Shown: positions 10,219 through 18,775, counted from the first letter of the stretch. The stretch: DNA of 64,000 nucleotides from an uncultured Mesonia sp. (GCA_947494545.1 CANLVH010000002.1:186001-250000); one strand, 5' to 3'. Program-made: numbers and translations. Notes: generated from the letters alone by a model not told the origin.

Positions 10219-11757
10219 TTACATCCACGCTTTTGTGGATGTTTCTATTTTATAGAGCATATAATTGATTTCTCTTGCTACATTTTCAGAAATAAATCTG
10301 TAATGCAAATCGCCCCCGGCTGTATGTAAAGTTAGATTTACCAATCCTCTTTTTTTATACCAAAAAGGTTGTTTTATACTAATGCCTTGTAATTTAAATA
10401 TCTCTGCAACTTCCTGTTTTTGGTTCCATAAGCCCGTATTTTTACGAATAAAGTTAGATGTGATACTCAAATATGTTTTCTTATACGCAAAATATTGGTA
10501 GACACTTACTAAAATTAAAAACACAGCACCAAATAGAAGAATATAATGCCATTCTGAAAATCCGAAAATAAAGTTTAATCCTATTATCAATAAAAGCGGA
10601 AGAACAGAAAAACGTATTACTTTACGGAAAATCCAAATCTTATGTGGTTTATAAACTTTTCCCTTTTCGGAAGGTTTATTAAATATAAAACGATGAATAT
10701 GTTTTAAGAATTCTTGTTTTAAACCCGGAATTTTTACTTTATTTTTACTTAAACCATCGGTGCTGCCGGCAATTGCCAATTGTACTTCATACAAATTAAG
10801 CTTTTTCTGAATGGGATTGGTAAGCACGCGATAAAGCTGAATCCTTTTTGGTTTTAGCGCAATATGTTTGGTGGTTTTTAAGCCCATTTCTAACAGCAAA
10901 CTTGTTTTGGTTTGCGTTAATTTAAGGTTGTAATATTTTATAAATACTTCTACTACGGTTATAAGCAAACCCGCAAAAAAAAGCAAAACCGCACCAATAA
11001 AAATGTACAGTGCACTTTTAAAAATAATTTCGGTAGAGTTAGCCATAAATTCAGATGCATCTCCTACTACTTCGTTATCTACTGCAAATTGGTTTAACTC
11101 GCTCTGAATTGTTCCGTAAAGAAAAAATAACAAACCTATACCTCTAAGATAATTAGAGGTTAAACCTATTTTTAGTAACCTGCCAATAGACAAACGATAC
11201 GTCCACTGCTCTTCTTCTTTTTGGGTGGTTTCTTTATTGTCGTGTGTAATTTGTTCTGTTTGCGAAGTTTTTTCTACTTCTGTATTTTCTACTAGGTTTA
11301 ATAGAATTTCTTTTAAATTAGAGGCTTTTTCTTGTTGTAAAGCTTTAATTTTTATTTCTTTTTCTTTACTGCCTGCCGTGTCTACCACAACGCTTTTAAT
11401 ACCAATAATGCGTTGTAAGATAGATTGTTCTAAATATACTTGTTGTATTTTGGAAAAAGGAATAGCGGTGTTATCTGTATGGAAAACGCCTTTGCTTAAA
11501 ACAAATTCTTGAGCAGGATAATTAATGTGAAATTGAAACTTACGATAATCTACATAACTGTAAATTAAAGCTGCAAGACCTATTAGCATAGAAGCCGGCA
11601 CAATATACCAAGTTAATCCTGTAGAGAAATCTCCTATAATAAAGTAAATTGCCAGCACCCAAAACCCGCGTAAAAGTTTATAAACCGTTGTTAGAAATAT
11701 AAATAGAATACCAATTTTAGATTGGTGCTCCGGTTTGGAAAAATTTTTAGTCTGCAT
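10219..11757 (-). CDS. YdbT-like PH-domain membrane protein (bPH_2 repeats)
   Basis: 512 residues. Several hydrophobic pairs (about residues 15-65, 195-215, 245-270 and 390-425) separate three bacterial PH-like (DUF304) domains, recognisable by IPFSKIQQVYLEQSILQRI, IALKPKRIQLYRVLTN and the C-terminal LQGISIKQPFWYKKRGLVN. Proteins of this type (YdbT in Bacillus) sit in the cytoplasmic membrane and pair with a smaller YdbS; in Bacillus the pair has been linked to bacteriocin resistance, but the mechanism is unclear. The start overlaps the end of the YdbS-like gene by 11 bases, indicating translational coupling. Confidence 0.82.
   Translation of the reverse strand: MQTKNFSKPEHQSKIGILFIFLTTVYKLLRGFWVLAIYFIIGDFSTGLTWYIVPASMLIGLAALIYSYVDYRKFQFHINYPAQEFVLSKGVFHTDNTAIPFSKIQQVYLEQSILQRIIGIKSVVVDTAGSKEKEIKIKALQQEKASNLKEILLNLVENTEVEKTSQTEQITHDNKETTQKEEEQWTYRLSIGRLLKIGLTSNYLRGIGLLFFLYGTIQSELNQFAVDNEVVGDASEFMANSTEIIFKSALYIFIGAVLLFFAGLLITVVEVFIKYYNLKLTQTKTSLLLEMGLKTTKHIALKPKRIQLYRVLTNPIQKKLNLYEVQLAIAGSTDGLSKNKVKIPGLKQEFLKHIHRFIFNKPSEKGKVYKPHKIWIFRKVIRFSVLPLLLIIGLNFIFGFSEWHYILLFGAVFLILVSVYQYFAYKKTYLSITSNFIRKNTGLWNQKQEVAEIFKLQGISIKQPFWYKKRGLVNLTLHTAGGDLHYRFISENVAREINYMLYKIETSTKAWM
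10221..10250 (+). terminator. Hairpin terminator after the E1 gene
   Basis: Stem ACATCCAC (10221-10228), six-base loop, GTGGATGT (10235-10242), followed by a T-rich run on the plus strand. It overlaps the last codons of the convergent minus-strand gene ending at 10219. Confidence 0.7.
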
Positions 11758-12283
11758 CTGTACTTTGGCTAATTTTATTGGCTAATTCTTGTTTTAATTG
11801 TTTTGCCAAATCAGGAGTAAGACCGGGAATAGTAACATCACTACCTTGCCCGCCGGCCGTATAAATATTTAGTTGCGAAAGCGTAAAAAGTTTATCTAAA
11901 AAACTGCGAGAAGTAGAAACATGTTGAATTCGATTAAAGGGAATTAGAGTAATTTCTTCTACAATATACCCGTGTTTAAACGCAATATCTTTTCCGCGTA
12001 AAGCGTAACCAAATGCTTTATAAGAAAAAATACAATGTGTTACCAACAAAATCACAACGAGCGCAGAAACACCTGCAATTACCGTAAACCAAAAAGCAAG
12101 CGAAAAAAACACATAAATCAGCAGGTTTGCCGTTAACAAAACCAAAGCAAAGATGCCGGTTTGCAGCAAGGCTTTGCTAAGGTTACGTTTGTTAATAGCG
12201 TGAAAATGCAAGTCTTTATAATTTGGCAAAGTGGCCAAATCTACTTGCGGATTGGTAAATGGAGTTTCTTCTACGGCAGCCAT
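11747..12283 (-). CDS. YdbS-like PH-domain membrane protein
   Basis: 178 residues. Two adjacent hydrophobic segments (about residues 38-60 and 62-85) are followed by one bPH_2 domain with ITLIPFNRIQHVSTSRSF and a glycine-rich YTAGGQGSDVTIPGL stretch, the usual YdbS core. It overlaps menB upstream by 13 bases and the YdbT-like gene downstream by 11, so menB and the two PH genes form one transcription unit. Function is inferred only from the family. Confidence 0.82.
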   Translation of the reverse strand: MAAVEETPFTNPQVDLATLPNYKDLHFHAINKRNLSKALLQTGIFALVLLTANLLIYVFFSLAFWFTVIAGVSALVVILLVTHCIFSYKAFGYALRGKDIAFKHGYIVEEITLIPFNRIQHVSTSRSFLDKLFTLSQLNIYTAGGQGSDVTIPGLTPDLAKQLKQELANKISQSTDAD

Positions 12284-13110
12284 TTCTTTTCAAAATTAGG
12301 TTTTCTTTTTTCTAAAAAAGCATTGCGGCCTTCTTTTGCTTCTTCTGTCATATAAGCCAGGCGCGTTGCTTCTCCGGCAAAAACTTGTTGTCCTACCATT
12401 CCGTCATCGGTAAGATTCATAGCAAATTTTAGCATTTTTATAGAAGTTGGGCTTTTGGCTAAAATTTCTTGCGCCCACTCGTATGCGGTATCCTCTAAAT
12501 CGTCGTGCGGAATTACGGCATTTACCATTCCCATATCATAAGCCTCTTGGGCGGAATAATTTCTTCCTAAAAAGAAAATTTCGCGTGCTTTTTTTTGCCC
12601 CACCATTTTGGCGAGGTAAGCAGAACCGTAACCAGCATCAAAACTGGTTACATCTGCATCTGTTTGTTTAAAAATTGCGTGTTCTTTGCTGGCTAAAGTC
12701 ATATCGCAAACCACGTGCAGACTATGGCCGCCGCCTACTGCCCAACCCGGCACTACACAAATTACGGCTTTTGGCATAAAGCGAATAAGACGCTGCACTT
12801 CTAAAATATTTAGCCGGTGATAACCATCTTCGCCCACATAACCTTGGTGTCCACGTGCTTTTTGATCGCCACCGCTGCAAAAACTATAAACGCCGTCTTT
12901 AGAAGAAGGACCTTCGGCAGATAATAAAACCACACCAATTGCGGTATCTTCTTGCGCATCGTGAAAAGCATCTAATAACTCTGAAGTAGTTTTTGGCCTA
13001 AAAGCATTGCGAACATCTGGTCTGTTAAAAGCAATTCTGGCAACGCCATTAGATTTTTTGTACGTTATATCTTCGTATTTTTTTGCGGTCTCCCACTCTA
13101 TCTTACTCAT
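12271..13110 (-). CDS. menB: 1,4-dihydroxy-2-naphthoyl-CoA synthase
   Basis: 279 residues, a crotonase-fold enzyme. Diagnostic MenB features are RPDVRNAFRPKT, the SGGDQKARG loop (about residues 79-87), VVPGWAVGGGHSL forming the oxyanion hole, and the DVTSFDAGYG segment that carries the catalytic Asp. MenB closes the second ring of menaquinone from o-succinylbenzoyl-CoA in the cytoplasm. menD, menF and menI lie 6-9 kb away on the same strand. It heads a unit with the two PH-domain genes. Confidence 0.96.
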   Translation of the reverse strand: MSKIEWETAKKYEDITYKKSNGVARIAFNRPDVRNAFRPKTTSELLDAFHDAQEDTAIGVVLLSAEGPSSKDGVYSFCSGGDQKARGHQGYVGEDGYHRLNILEVQRLIRFMPKAVICVVPGWAVGGGHSLHVVCDMTLASKEHAIFKQTDADVTSFDAGYGSAYLAKMVGQKKAREIFFLGRNYSAQEAYDMGMVNAVIPHDDLEDTAYEWAQEILAKSPTSIKMLKFAMNLTDDGMVGQQVFAGEATRLAYMTEEAKEGRNAFLEKRKPNFEKKWLP

Positions 13111-13234
13111 AGTTTTAAATTTTTTTTGGTAAAATTACAGCTTTTAAAAAGAACAAAATAATAAAAATACAGGCTTTAGAAGCAATACAATAGTTATTAA
13201 TTTTATTATTTTTAAGGAAGCAAACTCCGCTACT

Positions 13235-13609
13235 ATGAAAAAATTAATTGTCTTGTTTTTATTTTTGTGGCTTTGTTTGCATAGCAATGCACAGAAAAAT
13301 ATTGTTGTTGCAGACTCTTTAAAATTGCAGCTTTTGAGTTTTAAAGATTTAGATAAGCAACAAAACACAAAGCTGCCAAAACATTTATACCAAATAGCTT
13401 CAAAAAATCAAAATAGCAAAGCAGCGAACACTTTTAAAAGCATTAATTATAAATACCTAAAATATCAGAATATATTAGAAGCTTACGCGGAAAGGTATTA
13501 TTTATTAGAAAATTTGTATCCTTATAGCAATTACTACATAAGAGAGAAACCAGGAAGTTTTAAACTTATAGGAATTCCTGCAACGCCACCCATTCGTAAA
13601 AATTATTGA
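13235..13609 (+). CDS. Small secreted protein, unknown
   Basis: 124 residues. A clear signal peptide, MKKLIVLFLFLWLCLHSNAQ, has the flavobacterial NAQ cleavage site. The mature ~104 residues are basic and rich in Lys, Asn and Tyr, with EAYAERYYLLENLYPYSNYY as the most distinctive stretch and a Pro-rich C-terminus. I recognise no domain. It is divergent from menB and sits 58 bases before a second secreted protein, with which it may form a lineage-specific pair. Confidence 0.6.
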   Translation: MKKLIVLFLFLWLCLHSNAQKNIVVADSLKLQLLSFKDLDKQQNTKLPKHLYQIASKNQNSKAANTFKSINYKYLKYQNILEAYAERYYLLENLYPYSNYYIREKPGSFKLIGIPATPPIRKNY

Positions 13610-13618
13610 TTAGAAGAG

Positions 13619-13626
13619 TAGTTTTG
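13619..13626 (+). promoter_or_regulatory. Promoter -7 element, TAGTTTTG
   Basis: Exact TAnnTTTG match in the gap between the two small secreted-protein genes, 41 bases before the ATG at 13668. The second gene can therefore be transcribed separately. Confidence 0.45.
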
Positions 13627-13667
13627 CATACTATTTGTTACTTTTAAACAAAATATTTTTATTGAAA

Positions 13668-14180
13668 ATGAAGCGTGTAGTTTTATTATTTTTTATGGTT
13701 GTTTTATGCCAGTCACTTTTGGCACAAGAAAAGCATTCTTTAGAGTTGCCGGCGGTAAATAATGAGGTAGAAACTTCTTTGTTTAGCTTATCTATACAAC
13801 CAAGTTTAACCACTTTAAAAACAGCCAACCACGTTTTTGGAAATTTTAATTTGCCGCTTATAAGCAGTTATTCCGCAAAGAAAAAAGTAAATATTTTTGT
13901 CCCCGAAGAAGTTTATATGGCGTCTAATCAAAATTCTAAAACCGAGTTTCCACAAAGGCAATTAGAGCAAATAAATTCTACCGTACAAGTGTATTATAAC
14001 CAAACCAATTTTAACCAGCGTACCAATGTAGATTTAAATTATTACGGTAAACGCACCTTAGATGGCGGCATTAAAAACGAAGTGTATGAAGATATACGCC
14101 AACCTTTATTAAATACCGGTTATTATTTGCATCGTAACCGTTATGACCGTAATCAACCGGTTTTTTATTTGCGCAGGTAA
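13668..14180 (+). CDS. Secreted protein, unknown
   Basis: 170 residues from the ATG at 13668. An upstream in-frame start at 13635 would spoil the signal sequence. The signal peptide is MKRVVLLFFMVVLCQSLLAQ. The mature part is polar, with NSTVQVYYNQTNFNQRTNVD and a basic, Tyr/Arg-rich end (GYYLHRNRYDRNQPVFYLRR). No domain is recognised. Its last 16 bases overlap the convergent cvfB gene. Confidence 0.6.
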   Translation: MKRVVLLFFMVVLCQSLLAQEKHSLELPAVNNEVETSLFSLSIQPSLTTLKTANHVFGNFNLPLISSYSAKKKVNIFVPEEVYMASNQNSKTEFPQRQLEQINSTVQVYYNQTNFNQRTNVDLNYYGKRTLDGGIKNEVYEDIRQPLLNTGYYLHRNRYDRNQPVFYLRR

Positions 14181-15007
14181 ATACCGTCTTCTTCAATACT
14201 AATTTCACGTTTTTTATAGAGTGTACCAATTGCTTTTTTAAAGCTCTTTTTACTCATTTCTACAGTATCTTTTATTACTTCTGGCGCAGTTTTATCGTTT
14301 AGAGGCAAAAAGCCACCATGCATTTCTAGCTCTTTTAAAATTATATCTGCGTTTGGTTCTATACTCCTGTAGCCGGGACGCTGTAAAGTTATGTCTATTT
14401 TATTGTCTTTTCTGGTTTTGGTAACCCAACCGTTAAGTTTGTCGCCCGTTTTTAAATCCTGAAAAATATCGTCGTGATAAACCAAACCTTGGTGCAACTC
14501 GTTTACAATAACGTTAAAACCAATATCTGTTTTATTGGTAACAATTAAGTCTACTTTTTCATAAGGTTCTACGGTTAATTCTGCATTGGTAAGAAAGTGG
14601 TTAACTTTGCTAGAAGCTACCAAACGATTGGTTTCTTCATCTAAATAACAGAAAATCAAATACCATTCGTTTTTTTTCATAGGATAAGCTTGTTCCTTAA
14701 ACGGAACAAATAAATGCTTTTCTAAACCCCAATCTAAAAACGCACCTATTTTAGAAACTTCTACGCATTTTAAAAATCCAAATTCATCTAATTTCACGAA
14801 AGGTTTTAGCGTAGTGGCCACCGGACGTTCGTCGTGATCTAAATAAACAAAAACTCTTATTTCATCGCCAATTTCAAAACTTTCAGGTTTATATTTATTG
14901 GGTAATAAAACTTCATTTTCTTTTTCACCACTGTCGTCTTTTAAAAACAATCCGGGAGGTGTGTCTCTATCTATCGTTAAAGTATGGTATTCGCCTAAAG
15001 TTAGCAT
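14165..15007 (-). CDS. cvfB: CvfB/YitL-family S1-like RNA-binding protein
   Basis: 280 residues. The layout matches CvfB: tandem S1-like OB folds (segments with GDEIRVFVYLDHDERPVAT, ISKIGAFLDWGLEKHLFVPF-type text at about residues 80-100, and GDKLNGWVTKTRKDNKIDI) followed by a winged-helix end (GFLPLNDKTAPEVIKDTV). In Firmicutes CvfB binds RNA and affects virulence gene expression; here only RNA binding is inferred. The gene has its own promoter (15025-15032). To my recollection flavobacteria often keep cvfB between menD and menB. Confidence 0.85.
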   Translation of the reverse strand: MLTLGEYHTLTIDRDTPPGLFLKDDSGEKENEVLLPNKYKPESFEIGDEIRVFVYLDHDERPVATTLKPFVKLDEFGFLKCVEVSKIGAFLDWGLEKHLFVPFKEQAYPMKKNEWYLIFCYLDEETNRLVASSKVNHFLTNAELTVEPYEKVDLIVTNKTDIGFNVIVNELHQGLVYHDDIFQDLKTGDKLNGWVTKTRKDNKIDITLQRPGYRSIEPNADIILKELEMHGGFLPLNDKTAPEVIKDTVEMSKKSFKKAIGTLYKKREISIEEDGIYLRK

Positions 15008-15024
15008 AATTGTAATTTAAAGCG

Positions 15025-15032
15025 CAAAGATA
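15025..15032 (-). promoter_or_regulatory. Promoter -7 element for cvfB, TATCTTTG on the minus strand
   Basis: Exact TAnnTTTG match 17 bases upstream of the cvfB ATG at 15007. It separates cvfB from the DUF1989 operon upstream. Confidence 0.6.
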
Positions 15033-15089
15033 GTGAATAAATAATTCTATAACTCATTTACGAATTACAGTTATAATGAGCCAAATAAT

Positions 15090-15668
15090 TTATAATATTT
15101 CATAATGAATAGGCTTAAAAGAACCGTTGTTGCTATCTTCTGCAGAACAAGCGGTTATGCCAATCAGCAAATCCATTTTTGCCTCAAAAAGAACATAATC
15201 TCCCGCTTTGCTCAATGGTGGCGCTACGGTTAAGTTGCCATCTTGATCCCATTGTACATTCATAAAAATATTAAATGCTGTAGGAATATCGTCCGGCTCT
15301 ATTTCAAACTTCTCTAAATTTTTAGATAAATTCTCAAAACAACTGGGGTGATACTCATTTTTCCCGTACATAATCTCGAAGGTTTCCGGACTACAAGGCG
15401 CTAATAGAAAGTCATTTCTTCCGTTGGTGTCTTCTAAAATTTCCATCATTTTATTGCATCGGTTAGACCAAAGAAAATCGCCTTTCCCAATTAAAATTTT
15501 CTCTTGAAAATCTAAGGTTTTACCCGAAGAAAGTTTTTCGCGGGGGTCTTGGGCATTAAACAAAACCATATCACTTACTTGCTCTCCTTTCGGATCTATA
15601 ACTTTTAATTTTTCTCCTTTTTTTAAGCTAAAAGCGGTACCGCTTTGTTTCTCTATTTTACAAATCAT
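15090..15668 (-). CDS. DUF1989 (urea carboxylase-associated) family protein
   Basis: 192 residues. DUF1989 landmarks are in order: GEQVSDMVLFNA (about residues 28-39), LSSGKTLDF, LWSNRCNKMMEI, LLAPCSPETFEI, EYHPSCFENL, DIPTAFNIFMNVQWDQDG and a closing AGDYVLFEAKMDLLIGITAC. Characterised relatives are the CgdA/CgdB subunits of carboxyguanidine deiminase in guanidine breakdown, where Cys/His residues hold zinc. There is only one DUF1989 gene here and no carboxylase, so the substrate must differ or partners lie elsewhere. It is the last gene of a tight operon; its start overlaps the PaiB-like gene by 11 bases. Confidence 0.85.
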   Translation of the reverse strand: MICKIEKQSGTAFSLKKGEKLKVIDPKGEQVSDMVLFNAQDPREKLSSGKTLDFQEKILIGKGDFLWSNRCNKMMEILEDTNGRNDFLLAPCSPETFEIMYGKNEYHPSCFENLSKNLEKFEIEPDDIPTAFNIFMNVQWDQDGNLTVAPPLSKAGDYVLFEAKMDLLIGITACSAEDSNNGSFKPIHYEIL

Positions 15669-16266
15669 GTTCGTTTTTTAAATCTTTAATTATTGAATTA
15701 TGTGGACAGGTTTGTTTTAATTTGTTAAGAATGTTTTTTATATCTTTTTTCGCAAAAGTTTGGTGCCATTTTCCTATACCTTTTACGCTTTGCGGATAGC
15801 AGTAAAAACCGGTAATTCCGGGTAAATGGTCTTGAATTAAATTATCTGGTAAATCTTCATAAAATAACGGATTAGCTTGTTCTTTTTCAAAAAAATGAAC
15901 TAAATCTTTTAACGAGGCTATCAACTCTTCCCGGGTTTGAATTTTTATTTTACAATTTACATGAACTGCAGAATAATCCCAAGTACTAATATTTTTCTCT
16001 TCGTACCAACTAGAAGAAATATATGCATCCGGCCCGGAAAAAATCAGTAAAGCTTCTTTATCGTCCTGTAAAAAATCTGCTTGCGGATTGTTGTTTGCTA
16101 TGTGCGTAACCAACCTAAAACTTTCTTTTTGCTCTTCTAACATTACAGGAATATGCGTAGCCAAGAGCTCTGAACCTTGCAAAATAAATTGTGCAAAAGG
16201 ATTGTCTTTAATTAATTTTCTGGCAAATTGCGTACTATCTTTTTTATATTTTTTGGGTTGATACAT
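15658..16266 (-). CDS. PaiB-like FMN-binding split-barrel protein
   Basis: 202 residues beginning MYQPKKYKKDSTQFARKLI, the standard opening of PaiB/YhxC-type FMN-binding proteins. It continues with NPFAQFILQGSELLATHIPV, a NPQADFL region, SSSWYEEKNISTWDYSAVHV (about residues 100-119) and a C-terminal GITGFYCYP...GIGKWHQTFAKKD helix typical of the family. PaiB was named as a repressor-like protein, but the fold binds FMN and may be enzymatic or redox-active. It lies 3 bases downstream of the YqcI/YcgG gene and overlaps the DUF1989 gene, so the three products are expected to act together. Confidence 0.85.
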   Translation of the reverse strand: MYQPKKYKKDSTQFARKLIKDNPFAQFILQGSELLATHIPVMLEEQKESFRLVTHIANNNPQADFLQDDKEALLIFSGPDAYISSSWYEEKNISTWDYSAVHVNCKIKIQTREELIASLKDLVHFFEKEQANPLFYEDLPDNLIQDHLPGITGFYCYPQSVKGIGKWHQTFAKKDIKNILNKLKQTCPHNSIIKDLKNEHDL

Positions 16267-16269
16267 TTT

Positions 16270-16914
16270 TTATTTTTTTGAATGAAAAGGGCATTTCCAT
16301 TCTTTTTCGGGCATTCTTCCGCTATATTGTTTTGCTTCAGAAGTTTCGCCAAAATCTTCTAAAACCGGGTTAATACTGCCTTGTAGTTTTTTATCGCGCT
16401 TTCTAATTCTATCTCTAACAGTTTGGTAAGTATTCATTTCGCGTAATTTTTCAAACTGCCAGTGCAAATTAAAAACAATTGTGGGAAAAGGGGTTTTGCG
16501 CGCCAACCTAGAAGCTTTTTCGTGCATACCAACAATGTAAAAAGCACGCCCTTTTAGGCTAAAACTAAAATTACGGTCTTCCGGATCTTTCTCTACAGAT
16601 TTATCCCAATCGCAATCGTCTTCTTGGTGTAAAAAATTTAATTGTTGCCAGAGTCTTTCTTCAAAATCAATTTCGGAGTTGGTAGAATCTTTCGGGAAAC
16701 AAGCAATAAACGTAAAGAAATTATTATCCGTAAAGTCATACTTTTTAATATAGGTTTCTAAATCTTCTAATATTTTATTGGTAGACTTATGAGTGCCAAA
16801 ACCTTCATAATTTTTTAGAAATACGTGATCTTGTTTAAAAACTGTTTGCGCCATTAAACAAGGATGGTTATTTTCTAAAATCCATTCTTTAAACCACTCC
16901 TTACTTGTTTTCAT
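16270..16914 (-). CDS. YqcI/YcgG-family protein, likely heme-dependent N-oxygenase
   Basis: 214 residues from the ATG at 16914. A longer frame starts with TTG at 16929; I prefer the ATG. Family landmarks: FFTFIACFPKDS (about residues 77-88), NFSFSLKGRAFYIVGMHEKA (about 128-147), ARKTPFPTIVFNLHWQFEKL (about 152-171, with a conserved His I take as a candidate heme ligand), YSGR and a terminal WKCPFH. Characterised relatives, as I recall, are DcsA (arginine N-hydroxylase in D-cycloserine synthesis) and GntA (N-hydroxylase in guanitoxin synthesis), both heme enzymes acting on guanidino nitrogen. It is first in an operon with PaiB-like and DUF1989 genes. Substrate here is unknown. Confidence 0.83.
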   Translation of the reverse strand: MKTSKEWFKEWILENNHPCLMAQTVFKQDHVFLKNYEGFGTHKSTNKILEDLETYIKKYDFTDNNFFTFIACFPKDSTNSEIDFEERLWQQLNFLHQEDDCDWDKSVEKDPEDRNFSFSLKGRAFYIVGMHEKASRLARKTPFPTIVFNLHWQFEKLREMNTYQTVRDRIRKRDKKLQGSINPVLEDFGETSEAKQYSGRMPEKEWKCPFHSKK

Positions 16915-17187
16915 AAATACATTTTTCAATAAAAATATAAGCTTTTATAACAAGTCTTAAACAAATTAAGATTACCTTATAAGCAATTTAAACAAATTTA
17001 ACAACCTTAGCATTCTACCTATAATTTTATCTTTTCTTACTATTCTTCTTTACGGAATATTTTTTTGTCAGAAAATTAAATGGAAATCAACAATAACTCC
17101 ACTATAGTGTTAAAAATATATTTAAATAGTAGGTTTTTACGAACAAATTATAAGATATTTATAGTGTAATTTAAGAACGAAAATTAG

Positions 17188-18204
17188 ATGAAAATTCTAC
17201 TTATTGGTTTAGGAATAGCAGTGCAATTATTAGTGTTGGTAGATATGTTTAAAACCATAGTTTACATAAATGGTGCCGGACGACTTTCTAACTGGGTTTC
17301 TAAAAAAATATGGCGTTTATTTTATAAAGCTGCCCGTGGCCATGGCGATACTAAGATATTAAATATTTGCGGACCTATTATTCTCTTAACTTTTTTATTT
17401 ATGTGGATAACCTTAATATGGTTAGGTTATAGTTTAATATTTATTTCAGATCATAATTCTGTTCTCAATAATCACACCGAAGAACCGGCATCTGTTTTAG
17501 GACAAATATATTACGTGGGTTATACGTTAACTTCTTTAGGAAATGGCGATTATCGTGCGGGTTCCGGGGCTTGGCAAATTGTATCTAATATTATGGGGCT
17601 TAATTCTATGATATTTATAAGTTTGGGTATTTCTTATATCTTGCCGGTTCTTCAAGCTGTAGTAGACAAGAGAACTTTGGCCGTACATATAGATAAGCTT
17701 GGCGCCACCCCGGAAGAAATAATAGAAAATGGTTATAATGGTGATAATTTTGAACCGCTTTACCAGCGTTTTAGCAACTTAGAAAACCTGCTTATAAAGC
17801 ATGGCGAAAGACATTTGGCTTACCCTATTCTGCACTATTTTCATTCTAATAAAAAAGCACACGCCGTAACACTTAGTCTAGCTGTGTTAGACGAAACAAT
17901 AACCATTCAAGAAGTTTACGAGATAGATAAATCTACAAAAAAATACCATTGGTATATATTAAGAGGAGCTCTAGACAACTTTTTTGAGCGTCTTGATTCT
18001 AGTTTTATTCTTGCAGCAAAAGAAGCGCCTCCTTTTGATTATTTTGAGAAGCTATCTGATAAATTTACAATGGAAAACAAAAAAGAATGTTTGAAAAAAA
18101 TTAAAAATATGGAAGAACGTAGAAAAAAAATTAAAGGCTATATAAGAAATGATGGTTGGGACTGGAAAGACGTTAAAATTGCTAGATCTAAAAAAGATAA
18201 ATAA
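17188..18204 (+). CDS. Two-TM potassium-channel-like protein (Ion_trans_2)
   Basis: 338 residues. Hydrophobic segments lie at about 1-22, 58-82 and 132-158. A re-entrant pore with YTLTSLGNGDYRAG (about residues 111-124) resembles the K+ filter TxGYGD but reads LGNGD. The cytosolic C-terminal ~180 residues are helical and basic at the end (KKIKNMEERRKKIKGY) with no RCK domain that I can see. I infer a cation channel of the inner membrane; K+ selectivity is not assured given the filter change. It is 28 bases upstream of the short mgtC-like gene, so the two may be cotranscribed. Confidence 0.7.
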   Translation: MKILLIGLGIAVQLLVLVDMFKTIVYINGAGRLSNWVSKKIWRLFYKAARGHGDTKILNICGPIILLTFLFMWITLIWLGYSLIFISDHNSVLNNHTEEPASVLGQIYYVGYTLTSLGNGDYRAGSGAWQIVSNIMGLNSMIFISLGISYILPVLQAVVDKRTLAVHIDKLGATPEEIIENGYNGDNFEPLYQRFSNLENLLIKHGERHLAYPILHYFHSNKKAHAVTLSLAVLDETITIQEVYEIDKSTKKYHWYILRGALDNFFERLDSSFILAAKEAPPFDYFEKLSDKFTMENKKECLKKIKNMEERRKKIKGYIRNDGWDWKDVKIARSKKDK

Positions 18205-18232
18205 TCAAATGCATTAACCTAAAAATTATTAA

Positions 18233-18664
18233 ATGGAAATTGTTTTTACAGATTTTCTAATCAAAGCCGGGGCAGCAACGCTGGCGGGTTTGTGTATGGG
18301 TTTAGAAAGACAAATAAAAGGTAAACCTGCTGGTTTAAAAACCAATATTTTGGTAGCCTTAGGAGCTACAATTTTTGTTATGATTTCTACACTTTTTCAT
18401 AACGAGCCAAACGCAGACCTTACCCGTATAATTGGTCAAATTATAGTTGGCGTAGGTTTTTTAGGTGCCGGAGTTATTATAAAACAAAATAAATCTGACA
18501 AAATTTGGGGATTAGCCACTGCCGCAACAATTTGGTGTAGTGCCGCCGCCGGCTGTTTGGCAGGATTGGGCATATATAACGTTTTAGCAGGTTTTACAGT
18601 TTTGGTAGTAATAATTAATTTAATTTTTGGATACTTCGGTAAAAAAGTACACAACAGTATTTAA
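18233..18664 (+). CDS. Short MgtC/SapB-family membrane protein
   Basis: 143 residues. MgtC core motifs are visible: LAGLCMGLERQIKGKPAGLK (about residues 17-36, containing the conserved GxERq), then GQIIVGVGFLGAGVIIK (about 67-83) and GLATAATIWCSAAAGCLAG (about 91-109). Four transmembrane segments are predicted. It lacks the C-terminal cytosolic ACT-like domain of MgtC and matches the shorter SapB/YhiD form. Members modulate Mg2+-related stress and ATP synthase in pathogens; here the role is only inferred. A strong two-way terminator follows at 18735-18775. Confidence 0.88.
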   Translation: MEIVFTDFLIKAGAATLAGLCMGLERQIKGKPAGLKTNILVALGATIFVMISTLFHNEPNADLTRIIGQIIVGVGFLGAGVIIKQNKSDKIWGLATAATIWCSAAAGCLAGLGIYNVLAGFTVLVVIINLIFGYFGKKVHNSI

Positions 18665-18734
18665 CCTATATCGCAGCAATTAAAATAGAAAACACCTAGC
18701 TTTTATTTTTATAAAAGAATAGTTCCGTAAAATA

Positions 18735-18775
18735 AAAAAGTATAAAGTTAGCTTTTTGCTTACTCTATACTTTTT
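18735..18775. terminator. Bidirectional hairpin terminator between mgtC-like and DUF2853 genes
   Basis: An 18-base arm on each side with two mismatches (18735-18752 pairs with 18758-18775) and a TTTTT loop. The outer pairs are AAAAA/TTTTT, giving a U-run in both directions, as expected between two convergent genes. Confidence 0.85.

Noticed and set aside
11225..11512. 95-codon frame antisense to the YdbT-like gene
   Set aside because: Shadow of a clear PH-domain gene, without recognisable features.
16270..16929. YqcI/YcgG start at TTG 16929
   Set aside because: An ATG five codons downstream (16914) begins the conserved KEWFKEWI region; the TTG adds nothing family-like.
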